Assembly: GCA_031550755.1 (NCBI GenBank)
Contig: JAVBOJ010000146.1
Location: forward strand, 1 to 19,870
Length of the DNA stretch: 19,870 nt
Source of the DNA: JAVBOJ01 sp031550755
GTDB taxonomy: Bacteria > Bacillota > Clostridia > Oscillospirales > UBA929
Reading direction: 5' to 3'
Within the stretch, counting starts at the first letter, position 1. The number at the start of each line of letters is the position of its first letter. Position numbers and translations under genes: made by a program. This document shows positions 5,287-15,800 of the stretch, one piece after another. The notes under the pieces were generated by a model that was not told the DNA's origin, did not search any database, and saw only the letters and a list, made by a program, of their open reading frames with translations.

Positions 5287-8200
5287 ATGCTAAAACGGTT
5301 TTCCGCACTTGTTCTCGTTTTGGCGCTCCTGTTGGCGCTCGCGCCGCAGCTTGGGCCGACGGCCACCGCGGCGGAGGAACGGGTGGCCTATACCCCGCGC
5401 ATGACCGCCACCTTGGTTGCGCCGGTAAAGGCGCTGGTGGACAACGCCTATGTAGGCGCCGTCAAAAACAGCTCCTCCTTCAACCGCGCCGGGAATTTTA
5501 CACCCGGAACCGTCACGGGCAACCGGAACGGGGCTCCGGCCAGCCTGGCCGGGGCGGAATTCTTCCACGCGGACGACAGCAACACCTATAACGCCGCCTA
5601 TACTTACAATCTGCCCGAGGAACTGCGCGTCCCGAGAGCCAAGGGCGATCTGAGCTTCTTTGCCTCGGTCACCCTGACAAACGACCGTCATGGCAACTTT
5701 TGGCGTCACTGGGACAAAAAGACCGCCTATCCGAACGTGTATTTCGTGGGCAACGACACCCGTTCCCTGTTTTACAGCTCCAGCGCCAACGACTGCGACG
5801 GCACATGGACATACGGCGGCCCCGGCGAACGCAGCGCCATCTCGTATTCCTACATCAAGTTTTACGCCCGGGCGCAAGTCTGCACCTGCGGCTCCTCCCG
5901 CGTAAACCAAGTCAAGCTGGTGCTGGTGGACGAGGCCGGCCCCAAGGTGTCCTCCATCACCACCTCCAAGACGTTGGACGGCAGCGCCGTCACCGAATTC
6001 AAGCCGGGCGACACGGTTTATATTCACCTCAATTTTGACGAGGATATCCGCTTTTCCGACATGACCGCGCCGCTTCTGTCCAGTGCGCCCAAACTCAAAT
6101 TCCGCGTCAAGCGCATTGTGGACGGCATTGAGGAATCCGGTATTCAGGCGACCGCCGCGCTGGTGTCCCTGAAAAACAACACCCTTTCGTTTGTCTATAC
6201 CGTACCGGCCGTTTACGGCGCGGGCATCGCCGTCAACCACTACATAGACGAGGTATATCCCTACGCCCAGCAGACCACCTTCGTGGGCGGACCCTTTGCC
6301 CTTTCCCTGCCGGGCGTCAGCGTCGCGCTCGCGCCCGAGACCAAAAAAAGCACGTCGTATATCACCGACATCGCCGGCAACGCCATGCAGACCACCGGCA
6401 CCGTCAAGCTGGCCAAGCCCGCTTATCTGGACAATGTGGCTCCCGTGGTGGAAAAAATCGAGCTGACCCATCCCGTGAAAAACAAATACAACGTCAGCGA
6501 GCCTTGCGTCTGGGCCGGCATCGGCGACCAGCTCGGCTTTTCGGTGTATTTCTCCGAAACGCTCGGCTTTTTGTCCGGCGGCGCGTCGCGCCTGCCGGCC
6601 AACTCCGTGATCGTGAGCGGCGAGACGCGCTATAACCTCATCACGCCCTTCCCCGGCGTGGAAACCGCCATTTGGGCCGAGCTCAACCTCGGGGTCTCCG
6701 GCACACCGGTCAAGGCGCGGGCCGACTATATGGTCGTCCGGCAGGACGGCCTCAACGGCAAAAATATCTCCATCGTCCATTTCCAGCCCACGGCGCCCAT
6801 CACCGCCGACATGGCCCCCCTTGTGTACGGCGGCGCGCCGCTGCCGGTGGGCCTCAATAAAATTTATCAGCAGGACAGCGCCTCCTGGAAGCTGTCCGAC
6901 CTGCATGTCAATCTCTACAACGGTGCGCGCGAGCTCATCAATACGCAAAACCGCGTCATGCCGGCCGGCCAGCGGTATCCCGACACGCTGCCGCCCGCGG
7001 CCACCACCACGCTGGGGCAGACCGCCGGCGGCTATCTGCCCGGCGATTACGGTGCGCACAGCATCAAGGAGTTCTTCTTCCCCCTCACCCTGACCGACGG
7101 CACAGCCCAGGGGGCGGAGTTTGCCTCCGGCATCCGCGGTCAGAAGGGTCTGTTTTTGTGGGAGGACACCATCCCCGGCGCGGAGACGTATTCCTATCTT
7201 TACGCCGTGACCGGCTCGATCGCGAAGCCGGCCGATACCGCCTACAAGGAAGCCCGCTCGGGCGAGCGCATCCCCTTTGAGCAGCTGGCCTCCACGGCGC
7301 TGACCGGCACGAGCTACCTGCACATCAAGCTCGCCGACGGCGCGGCGTGCAATCTCTTTGCCACCCGGCTGGTCGTCACCGCCGTCGATCTGGCCGGCAA
7401 CACGGCCGAGACGGCCTTCCCGCTCGACTACATACACGACATAGCCGGCCCGGCGACGATGCTTGTCTCCTCCCGGCGGGAATACAGAAAGCCCGATGGG
7501 CTCAGTCCCTTTATGGGATTTTTGACCGCCGACCTGACGGTGAAGGATCCCGGCGGCCTTGTGACCGGCGCTACCCGGTATCAATGGGTGACGCGGACAA
7601 GCGACTCCGTCGCCGCCGATCCCGGCGGGTGGCAGACAGTGACAGCCTTTACGACCGACACCGCCACGGAAAAGGCCTTTGCCCTGGTAAAGCCCGATCT
7701 GGCCGCCGGGACAAATCACAAATTCCGGCTGTTTATTCTCTCGCAGGATACGCGCGGCAATGTCAGCGAGACCTTCTTCGATCTGGATTACAACCTCGCC
7801 CTGCCGACCTACAATCTGGACTTTGTCACCGACCCGCTGGTGCCCGACAACCAGCATTCGCTGAAGGTTTCCCTGCCCAACCCGCCCGACGCCAACAGCG
7901 GGCGGCTGCTGGTGCTGGTCAAAAAACCCGAGACCTTCTACACCACCAATCCCAACGGCGACGAATACTTCGCCTTCCTCGGCGCGGCCAACTACGCCGC
8001 ACAGGGGGCGTCAGACGCCATGATTATCGACAATCCCTTTGACCTGTTTATCGTCGATTTGGAAGCGTTTCCGGCGCTTTGGAACTGCTGGCGCAATGTG
8101 CGCATGAGCTGGAGCGGCACCACGCGGGTGCTCACCGAGCTTACGAGGGAGCAAACCTTCTATGCCGGCTTGCAGGAATCCCTGTATCTGGATTATCACG

Positions 8201-11200
8201 AGCTGGAGGTCACCTTCATCGCCCTGCCGGGCAACGCCGACTTCTTCAACATCCCGGAAAGTGTCCTGCAAACCAATGACGTTTACACCTACCGCGTCGC
8301 CGGTGGCTGGGGGCATACCGAGCCGCCCAACAGCATCTCCATCGGGAATCCCAAAACCGCCGAGGGCCTGCCGGAAAATAAAGACGGCGGCCCGCTCGCC
8401 ATGGGCTATGACGAGAGCTTTGACTCGAGCCAAAGCGTTTTTGACGCAAAGCCCGGACGGCGCTTTGTCCGTTCGCTGGACGGCGCGTCGCTGGACATTG
8501 AGCTGGCCAATACGCTTGTCCCATCCTACGGCCTGTCGGACATTGATTTTACAAGCCTAGACACCCGTCTCGAGGTGTACTACCGCGGCGAAACTTATAC
8601 GGAGGAATCGACCCTGATTCACACCCAGCCGCTGCTGCCGCTTGCCAGGCAGACCTTCACCTTCCCCGTCGGCCTCTGTGACAAATCGGGCATGTACAAG
8701 GTCGTCGTCACGGTAAAAAGCGTGGGCTCGGGCGAGATCTCCCGCGCGGAATACACCGATATTTATCTGGATCTCAACCAACCCTCGGCCTACGGGCTCA
8801 CTTTTATAAACAGCTACACCAGCCTCACGCCCGTGGAGACGGAGTGGGGGACGTATGCGCCCCGCGTGTGGCACTTTGAAAACCAGCGGGACTTCGACCT
8901 CGGCCCGGACGAGCGGGTGCAGGAGATTTCGCTCTCCACCGTGCCGCTGCAAAGCCTGCCCGAGGTGAGCGAAAAGGTGACCTATCTGAACTTCTATTGG
9001 CAGGATCTCGAGTCCTGCTTCCGCAAGAGCTATGATGAATACCTGTACGCCTCCGCCTATCTGCGGGTGTGGAACGAAACCACGCTGGCGCAGGTTCCGC
9101 TGGACGCCTACAAGTGGATCGACAACGACTACGGCATTGAGATCGCCGCCGTCACGCTGGACGGAACCAACACCGCCTCGGTGTTGCAGCGTATGCGCGA
9201 CTATAGCGGCGAGGACTTTGACGAGGGGCGCTATCCCCTGCTGCCCATCGCGCCGGGCCAGCCCAATATCGTCCGCTACCAGATGGTGACCTCCTCGGGC
9301 GTCGAATCCCCCGTACAAACCCTCATCATCCATCCGCAGGATGAGCGCCCCACCATGACGCTGGATATCGCTCCCAACCGGCAAAACAACCCCGACCTCT
9401 GGGCCGCCGTCGACCCCGGCGTCACCGTGTCGGTGGCTGATTTCACCGGCCGGTTTACCCGAGAGGAGCTGATTTTCGACTTTAGAGTCCTGGGCGAAAA
9501 CGGCGGCGAGAGCTTCGGCGCGTTGGAGGAGGACGGGGAAGAGGAGGACGAATGGATTGACTGGCAGCCGTACCGGGAGCAATTCCGCGAGACCGGCTCG
9601 GTCGCCATTCCCCAAAACGGAACCTATCTTTTCATGATGATGGACCCCGACCAAAACGTCACCTATGAGGTGGTCGCCATCGACTGGATCGACAGCCGTG
9701 CGCCCGCGCTGGAGGCCGACGTCTCGACCGGCGCCGCCGGCGCGATTACCGGAACGGCGCGCGTCACTGACGACCTGCCGGACGCCGACAGCCGGCTGTA
9801 TCTCACGCTGGACGGCGGACAGGAGCTTGAAATTCCCTCCCTCAGCGCCGCCGACGCCACCGCGAACCCGCTGTGGCGTCTTGCCGACACATCGCTGAGC
9901 GGCGTGTATGAGACGAGCACCTCCTACGACGCGGAGAGCAAAACCATTGCCTTTACCCTGTTCCTGCCGTTTGACACGACCAAGGCCGAGGGGGCGCTCC
10001 TGCCCCACACCCTGACGATGACGGCGGCCGACGAGGCCGGCAATCGCTCGGTTGTCAAGACCTTCCCGCTGACCGTGCCCAATAGTAAGCCAAAATATAC
10101 CGGTGCGCGGCTGGACGACGGGGCGCTGGTCGCCGACTTCAGCCGTCCGGTGCAGATGCTCTCGCCGCCGCAAAGCGCGGGGCAGACCGTCTTTGACACC
10201 GCCAAGACGCTGCCCGTCTTCACAAACGGCAGCTATGAGGTGCGCTATGCCGACATTTTCGGGGCCGAATACACCGAGGTCATTGCCGCGACCGCCTTTG
10301 ACGGGCTGTTCCTCTGCGACGTATCCGTCTCGGACACCGCGCCCACCAACAAGGATGTGACGGTGACCGTCAACGCCGCGTTTAACACGCTGGTGTCACT
10401 GGACATACCGGATGTAATCCCCGGCGGCACGGTGACCAAACAGACAGGCGACGGCGGACGGGTCACCGGCGCTGTCATCGTCATGAGCCAAAACGGAGAG
10501 ATCCGCTTTACTGTAAACGCCGACGGCGGCGGGTCGCAGACCCGCGTCGTCTCGGTGCAAAACATCGACAAAACGCCGCCCACGGCGACGCTGTCCTATA
10601 CCTACACCGCCGAGGTGAGTGACACCAACCGGACGACCGGCGACGTCATCGTCTCGCTGGTGCCCGACGAGCCGGTGCAGGGCCAAAACGGTAAATCCAC
10701 CACCCACACGTTCACGCTGGACGATCAAGCGCCCTTCCTCTTTGAGTTTGTAGACGACGCCGGCAACGCCGCCAGCCTGACGGCGGTCTGCCCGGTCACC
10801 ATCGTGGCCGGTCAGACGGTCGAGGCCGACACCGTCCCGCCGGGCTACGGCCTGCGCATCCAGCGCGTGGAAGGCGGCGTCACCAACACGGTGGCCGCCT
10901 TCACGCAGGAGGAATACGAGGCGCGGCAGACGAGCCTCACCCTGCCGTGGTTCAACGGCAGTTTGTACTTCGTGTTTGATATTTTCGATCTCAACCCCGT
11001 CACGCTGAGCGCGCCCCCCACCCCCGGCGTCGCCGTCAAGGGGCACACCGTCACGGTGAGCCAGAACGCCGCCTTTACCCTGATCCTGCGCGACGCCCGG
11101 GGCAACGAAACCTTGGTTCCCATCCAGGTGGAGACGCTGGACAACGACCCGCCCACCGGCTCGGTGGCCTTCGAGGCGCTGCCCGGCTTCGGCACGCGCG

Positions 11201-12819
11201 GCTGGCTCACCACGCAGGACAACGCCGGCCAGCCGGTCAGCGTCGTCAACACCACCGGCGTGCAGTACGACACGGTAAAACAGCAGTATTACCACGATTT
11301 CTATTACAACGAGACCTTCGTTTTCCTGCTGCGCGACGCCGCCGGCAACCTCGGCACGGTGCGCGCCGCCGTGGTGGATTTGGATACCACCCCGGCCTCC
11401 GCCACCATTGCGTGGAACCCGTTCCTCGTGGACGCGCTGGGCAATCCCCACCGCGACCTGCTGACCGATATCCCCACCAATTCCGACGTGACGGTGCTCC
11501 TCCGCTTCAACAAGCAGGTGAAGGATGTGACCGCCACGGTGCTGGAGGGCGACCCGAACGAGGTGCTGCTGACCGGCGGCGATCTGTCGGCCACCGTCAC
11601 CTTCCGGCAGGACGCCAAAATCGAGCTGCGCTTTGTCACGCTGGCCGGCACCGCCTCCACCCGGTTTTTGGAGGTGTCCGGCATCATCGACAAGCTGCCG
11701 CCGGCGCTCACCGTTCAAAAGGCGGAGGCCGAGAGCGGCTACGCTCAACAGACCTACACGATCACGGCCAACGAGCCGGTTTTCGCAATGGACGCCGAGG
11801 GGCAGGGCAAGCTGTCCGCCCGGAGCTTCACCCGCGTGTTTGAGCTCAACGGCGACTATACCCTGACCTTCGTTGACCGCGCCGGCAATATGTCCAGCGT
11901 CACCATCCCGGTGTCCGGCATCGACCGCACCGCCCCCACCGTTATGGTGGACGGCGAGCCGCTGACCAAGGCCAAAATCGCCGACTACAAGGCCAGCGAC
12001 GATCCCGTGATCGTCGCCATGGTGGCCGAATATGAGGCGCGGCACGGGACGCTTGTCCACAAGACCACCCGCGAGGCGCTGACCATGACGGTCTGGCTGG
12101 ATGAGCCGGGCGTTATCCAGTGGCAAAACGACGCCTATCCGGTGGTGGCGGGTGAGAAAATATCCATCACCATTGAGCAGAACGGCTTTTATGAGCTGAC
12201 CGGCACCGATCTGGCCGGCATGACCACCGTCTACCGCTTTGAGGTGGACGCCATTGACCACATCGCCCCGCGCATTTTCTTCCCGGCCGACACCCTGACG
12301 GTGCGGCAGGGAACGTCTGTGTCCGACTTTGAGACGCTTTCCCGGCAGGGCGTGCTGATCACCGACAATCTCGACGCCTCAATGACCGGCAAGTGGAGCC
12401 TGTCTCAATCGCTGACGGCGCAAGAGCTGGATGCCGTCGGCGTGTATGAGGTCGTCTACACCGCGACCGACGCCGCCGGCAACCAAGCCGACGCGAAGCG
12501 CTTCGTCCGGGTGTATGACAAGACCCGGCTGGAGGTTTTGGTCGGCGGCGAAAAGACCGAGCCGGAGGGCACCCTGTTTGTCGGGGCGGCCACCGACATC
12601 GTCATCACGCTGGGCAACCTCCCGACCGGCCCGGGCGGTACCGAGCCGTACACGCTGACCTGGAAGCACGGGATCAACACCGCCGGGCAGATGAAGACCG
12701 GCGCGGCCGACATCACCGCCACCGGGCGCTTCACCGCCGACAGGGAGGGGTACTACACCCTCTACCTTGTCACCCAGAGCCGCAACGAGTACATCACCAC
12801 AATTTATGTCCAGCGCTAG
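5287..12819 (+). CDS. Giant exported Ig-like repeat protein (2510 aa)
   Basis: A very large secreted protein of unknown function. Residues 1-28 or 1-29 form a signal peptide (AxA site before EERV). A distinct beta-rich N-terminal domain at about 30-215 holds C170 and a C199-T-C201 pair. Most of the rest reads as Ig-like beta-sandwich units that begin with D-x-x-[AP]-P and end with D-x-A-G-N. The D-x-A-G-N signature starts at about residues 361, 701, 1582, 1823, 2017, 2197 and 2395, with variants near 821, 1936, 2118 and 2308. The region about 850-1550 is beta-rich but less repetitive and includes an acidic patch near 1413-1425. The last unit before the C-terminus resembles a DUF5011/HYR-like domain (about 2323-2415). 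No sortase motif, SLH, LysM, catalytic motif or C-terminal helix was seen. AAGGAGAG precedes the ATG at 5287. Likely role: surface or matrix scaffold or adhesin (inferred). Confidence 0.95.
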   Translation: MLKRFSALVLVLALLLALAPQLGPTATAAEERVAYTPRMTATLVAPVKALVDNAYVGAVKNSSSFNRAGNFTPGTVTGNRNGAPASLAGAEFFHADDSNTYNAAYTYNLPEELRVPRAKGDLSFFASVTLTNDRHGNFWRHWDKKTAYPNVYFVGNDTRSLFYSSSANDCDGTWTYGGPGERSAISYSYIKFYARAQVCTCGSSRVNQVKLVLVDEAGPKVSSITTSKTLDGSAVTEFKPGDTVYIHLNFDEDIRFSDMTAPLLSSAPKLKFRVKRIVDGIEESGIQATAALVSLKNNTLSFVYTVPAVYGAGIAVNHYIDEVYPYAQQTTFVGGPFALSLPGVSVALAPETKKSTSYITDIAGNAMQTTGTVKLAKPAYLDNVAPVVEKIELTHPVKNKYNVSEPCVWAGIGDQLGFSVYFSETLGFLSGGASRLPANSVIVSGETRYNLITPFPGVETAIWAELNLGVSGTPVKARADYMVVRQDGLNGKNISIVHFQPTAPITADMAPLVYGGAPLPVGLNKIYQQDSASWKLSDLHVNLYNGARELINTQNRVMPAGQRYPDTLPPAATTTLGQTAGGYLPGDYGAHSIKEFFFPLTLTDGTAQGAEFASGIRGQKGLFLWEDTIPGAETYSYLYAVTGSIAKPADTAYKEARSGERIPFEQLASTALTGTSYLHIKLADGAACNLFATRLVVTAVDLAGNTAETAFPLDYIHDIAGPATMLVSSRREYRKPDGLSPFMGFLTADLTVKDPGGLVTGATRYQWVTRTSDSVAADPGGWQTVTAFTTDTATEKAFALVKPDLAAGTNHKFRLFILSQDTRGNVSETFFDLDYNLALPTYNLDFVTDPLVPDNQHSLKVSLPNPPDANSGRLLVLVKKPETFYTTNPNGDEYFAFLGAANYAAQGASDAMIIDNPFDLFIVDLEAFPALWNCWRNVRMSWSGTTRVLTELTREQTFYAGLQESLYLDYHELEVTFIALPGNADFFNIPESVLQTNDVYTYRVAGGWGHTEPPNSISIGNPKTAEGLPENKDGGPLAMGYDESFDSSQSVFDAKPGRRFVRSLDGASLDIELANTLVPSYGLSDIDFTSLDTRLEVYYRGETYTEESTLIHTQPLLPLARQTFTFPVGLCDKSGMYKVVVTVKSVGSGEISRAEYTDIYLDLNQPSAYGLTFINSYTSLTPVETEWGTYAPRVWHFENQRDFDLGPDERVQEISLSTVPLQSLPEVSEKVTYLNFYWQDLESCFRKSYDEYLYASAYLRVWNETTLAQVPLDAYKWIDNDYGIEIAAVTLDGTNTASVLQRMRDYSGEDFDEGRYPLLPIAPGQPNIVRYQMVTSSGVESPVQTLIIHPQDERPTMTLDIAPNRQNNPDLWAAVDPGVTVSVADFTGRFTREELIFDFRVLGENGGESFGALEEDGEEEDEWIDWQPYREQFRETGSVAIPQNGTYLFMMMDPDQNVTYEVVAIDWIDSRAPALEADVSTGAAGAITGTARVTDDLPDADSRLYLTLDGGQELEIPSLSAADATANPLWRLADTSLSGVYETSTSYDAESKTIAFTLFLPFDTTKAEGALLPHTLTMTAADEAGNRSVVKTFPLTVPNSKPKYTGARLDDGALVADFSRPVQMLSPPQSAGQTVFDTAKTLPVFTNGSYEVRYADIFGAEYTEVIAATAFDGLFLCDVSVSDTAPTNKDVTVTVNAAFNTLVSLDIPDVIPGGTVTKQTGDGGRVTGAVIVMSQNGEIRFTVNADGGGSQTRVVSVQNIDKTPPTATLSYTYTAEVSDTNRTTGDVIVSLVPDEPVQGQNGKSTTHTFTLDDQAPFLFEFVDDAGNAASLTAVCPVTIVAGQTVEADTVPPGYGLRIQRVEGGVTNTVAAFTQEEYEARQTSLTLPWFNGSLYFVFDIFDLNPVTLSAPPTPGVAVKGHTVTVSQNAAFTLILRDARGNETLVPIQVETLDNDPPTGSVAFEALPGFGTRGWLTTQDNAGQPVSVVNTTGVQYDTVKQQYYHDFYYNETFVFLLRDAAGNLGTVRAAVVDLDTTPASATIAWNPFLVDALGNPHRDLLTDIPTNSDVTVLLRFNKQVKDVTATVLEGDPNEVLLTGGDLSATVTFRQDAKIELRFVTLAGTASTRFLEVSGIIDKLPPALTVQKAEAESGYAQQTYTITANEPVFAMDAEGQGKLSARSFTRVFELNGDYTLTFVDRAGNMSSVTIPVSGIDRTAPTVMVDGEPLTKAKIADYKASDDPVIVAMVAEYEARHGTLVHKTTREALTMTVWLDEPGVIQWQNDAYPVVAGEKISITIEQNGFYELTGTDLAGMTTVYRFEVDAIDHIAPRIFFPADTLTVRQGTSVSDFETLSRQGVLITDNLDASMTGKWSLSQSLTAQELDAVGVYEVVYTATDAAGNQADAKRFVRVYDKTRLEVLVGGEKTEPEGTLFVGAATDIVITLGNLPTGPGGTEPYTLTWKHGINTAGQMKTGAADITATGRFTADREGYYTLYLVTQSRNEYITTIYVQR
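10567..12520 (+). repeat. Tandem Ig-like unit array (protein level)
   Basis: This covers residues about 1761-2412 of the giant protein. Linkers DKTPP, DTVPP, DNDPP, DTTPA, DKLPP, DRTAP and DHIAP alternate with D-x-A-G-N or degenerate versions, at spacings of about 113, 81, 101, 79, 111 and 87 residues. The units share fold markers but are diverged in sequence, so this is an old duplication array rather than a recent DNA repeat. Confidence 0.7.
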
Positions 12820-12835
12820 AGAAGGGGTGATTGAA

Positions 12836-15800
12836 ATGAAGAGAAGAATATATAAAGCGCTCTCCTGTCTGCTGGCCTGCGTCCTGATGCTGGGGCTCCT
12901 GCCGCAGGCGGCCTACGCCGCGCAGGACACCCTGACCGTGCGAAACGGCACCGTCGAGGTCACCGTCTCGGCCAAAAACGGCGGCTTTGCCATCCGCACC
13001 CTGGAGGGCGACGTGCTGACCAAGGACGACAACAACAAGAATTTACTGTTCCGGCGCGACGCGTTTGACACCTCCTTCACCTCTTTTCAGGTGAGCATCG
13101 ACGGCGGCGCGCCAAAAGAGTACATCTTCGGCAACAACTATTCCTTTTTGGGACTGGGCTCAAGCGGCTTGACCGTTTCCGAGGTCGCCGGCGGGATTGA
13201 GGCCGGCTGGACGGTGGGCAATCTCACCTTCATCCAGCGGCTGGAGCCGGTGTTCAATGAAGCCTCCAACGAGCACGGCACGGTGGCTATCTCCTACCGC
13301 ATGGTCAACAACACAGGAAAATCCGTCACCGCCCGCGTCCGCGTCCTGCTGGACACGGCGCTGGGCGAGCAGGACTACGCCTATTACGAGCTGGCCAACG
13401 AGTACGAGGGCGGCTACCGGCGCATTGAGCGGGAGCAGGTGGTCTATGACACCCAGTATATCCCCGCCAACTTTTTCGCCTATGACAACTACGAAAACCC
13501 CACCATGGCGGCCTATACCGTCAAGGATCTCTCGCCGGAGGCCATCCGGCCCTACCAGCTCGCCTTCGCCCACTGGAACAATCTCGCCGCCACCGTATTT
13601 GATTTCGTTCCCGACGGCGACCTCACCTTCACCAATCCCAACAACAAAAAATACCTCACCGCCGACAGCGCCGCGGCGCTGTACTATGATCTCGGCAGCG
13701 TCGCGCCGGGCGCGGAGGGCAAGCTCTCCTTCTACTACGGCGTGGATTCCCATGTGAAAATCAAGGATACCGACCGGGTGGGCATCTCCATCACCGCCCC
13801 GACGGGGCTGACCCTCTCGCCCGACAAAACGCATTATACCGACGCGCAGGGCAACCCCACCGGCAAGTTTGAGATCACCACCAACGTGGTCAACATCAAC
13901 AAGCCGGGCGCCACGCCGCTGCAAAACATCGCGCTGGCCGTCGTGGTGGATGACGACGTCATCCCGCTGGACAGCTTCGGCAACGAATTTCCCGAGCCGC
14001 CCACGAACAAATATCCCGCCAATATCGCCATCGACGGTCTGGGCGTCGGGCAGACAAAGCAGCTCGTCTGGAAGCTGCGCGCCGACGTGGGCAGCGAGAC
14101 GACCTACCGCAAAATCGTCTTCCGCGCCTATGACATGACGAGTTCAAACGGCCTGATGCTGCTGGAAAACATCATCGGCAGCGCCACAGCCTATGTCCTC
14201 TGCCCGGGCGGAGACGGCGCGCTCCCCTCCGTTTTGTTCACCGGGGCCGACCCGAAAATCCTCTACAACAAAGGCACGCGGCATTTCTACGTCACGGGAA
14301 AAGGCTTCGGACTGCTGAACGTCGAGGGCAACTATACCCTCAAGGCCGTACTCAAGGCCGACCCGGCCACCTTCTTTACCATCCCGCGCGAGAACATCGT
14401 TTTCGCCGAGCCGGGCGTGCTGGACATTGTGCTGAAGGAGGAAATGCCCACCGGGGAATATGAGCTGGTGTTTGAATGGCAGTCCCCGCCCGCGGGGGTG
14501 CCCAAGGAGCTCACCGCGCCGGCGCTGTCGTTTATCGTCACCGGCGACCCGGCGTACAAAAACGACATCTACGGGCTGGCCGTCGTCTTGAAGGAGGGCT
14601 CCGGGGGCACCGCCAGGTACAAAATCAAAACCTTCGCCACCGAGGATGCCTTTGCCGCCTTTGAGGAGGAAACCGAGGCCGATATACTGCTGATCTTCCG
14701 GGGTGAATTCACCGTCAACAACGGCGACGGCGACGAGGTGACCGACTGCACCGCCGTGTCCACCGGCAGCCGAGACACGGTGACCCTCAACGGCGCGCTG
14801 GATTTTGAGGGCGGCAACGTCCATATTTACCGCACGCTGAAAAACGACGGCGTGGCCGTCGAGTTTGACGGAAAGCTCTACACCACCGGCAGCCGCACCC
14901 CGATTTGGAGCGGCAACGCCGGCCTGACCACCATGAAGGACGGCGTGGATTTTGGCCTTGTGGCCTACAACGCGCGCGGCGAGCAGCTGGCCGGGGCTTA
15001 CCAGCCCAACAGCTCCATCTCGCTGGCCTGGCCGGGCGAGCTCAACATGCTCCAGACCATTGCGGGTTTTGCCATTGAATTCCGTTACGCCGAGCTGGGC
15101 GCCATGTATTCCGACCTCAAGGCCGAAAACCGCACCGGCTATGTCGTCTCCTTCGGCGGCAAGCTGGATCTGTCCTTCCTCATGCCGGGCGGCGTGAAGC
15201 AGGCCGAGGCCGCCGAGCGCGCCGAATACGACAAGGTGGCCAACGCCATGAAAAACGGTACCCGGGTGGACATCACCACCGTGCCGCACAGCAACGGGCA
15301 GGGCTTCTCTCCCTCGGCCGAGGCCCGCAAGGAGGACGAGAAAAACAAAACCACCCCCAAGGGCAAGATCAATATTTACGACATCCTGTACGGCAACAAC
15401 AAGGGGTATCTCGGCGTCAACACCGAGGTCGAGCTCATGTTGCCCAAGTATGTCGAGCCGCTGCCCGCCCTCGGCGGAACGCTCTCGGTCAACACCATCG
15501 GCGGCTATAAAATCGGCGTGGCCGGCAAGGCGAAAACCGCCGCTTTCGAGATGGAGTTCGAGCTGCGGGTCGTCAGTGCGCCCAACGGTGCGCCGGTGCC
15601 CGACAAGCTGTACTTCTACATCGACGGCTTTGAGCCGGGCATCAACATCGACACCTTCGGCGTGGTCTGGCTGACCGGCGGCGGAGGCGGCATCGACAAG
15701 CTGTACAACACCATTTTCTCCTCCGGCGGGCTGCCGCCGCTAACCATCCTGCTCTCGGCCAAGCTGGACATCCTCAAGGTGGTCGAAACCCGGGCAGATC

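Noticed and set aside
5290..7857. Long open minus-strand frame (855 codons) opposite the first giant gene, and similar ones at 8557-10173, 10396-12261 and 16955-18610
   Set aside because: These lie entirely antisense to coherent exported proteins with signal peptides and domain signatures. Their translations are Gly/Arg/His/Val-rich without domains, as expected from GC-rich codon use on the other strand.
12767..12835. Upstream ATG at 12767 as the start of the second giant gene
   Set aside because: It would overlap the first gene and place 23 non-hydrophobic residues before a clean signal peptide. The ATG at 12836 has AAGGGGTG in front of it.
12866..12880. LLAC near the second giant protein's N-terminus as a lipoprotein lipobox
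   Set aside because: C15 sits in the middle of the hydrophobic core, followed by more hydrophobic residues and a good AYA signal peptidase I site at residue 28.
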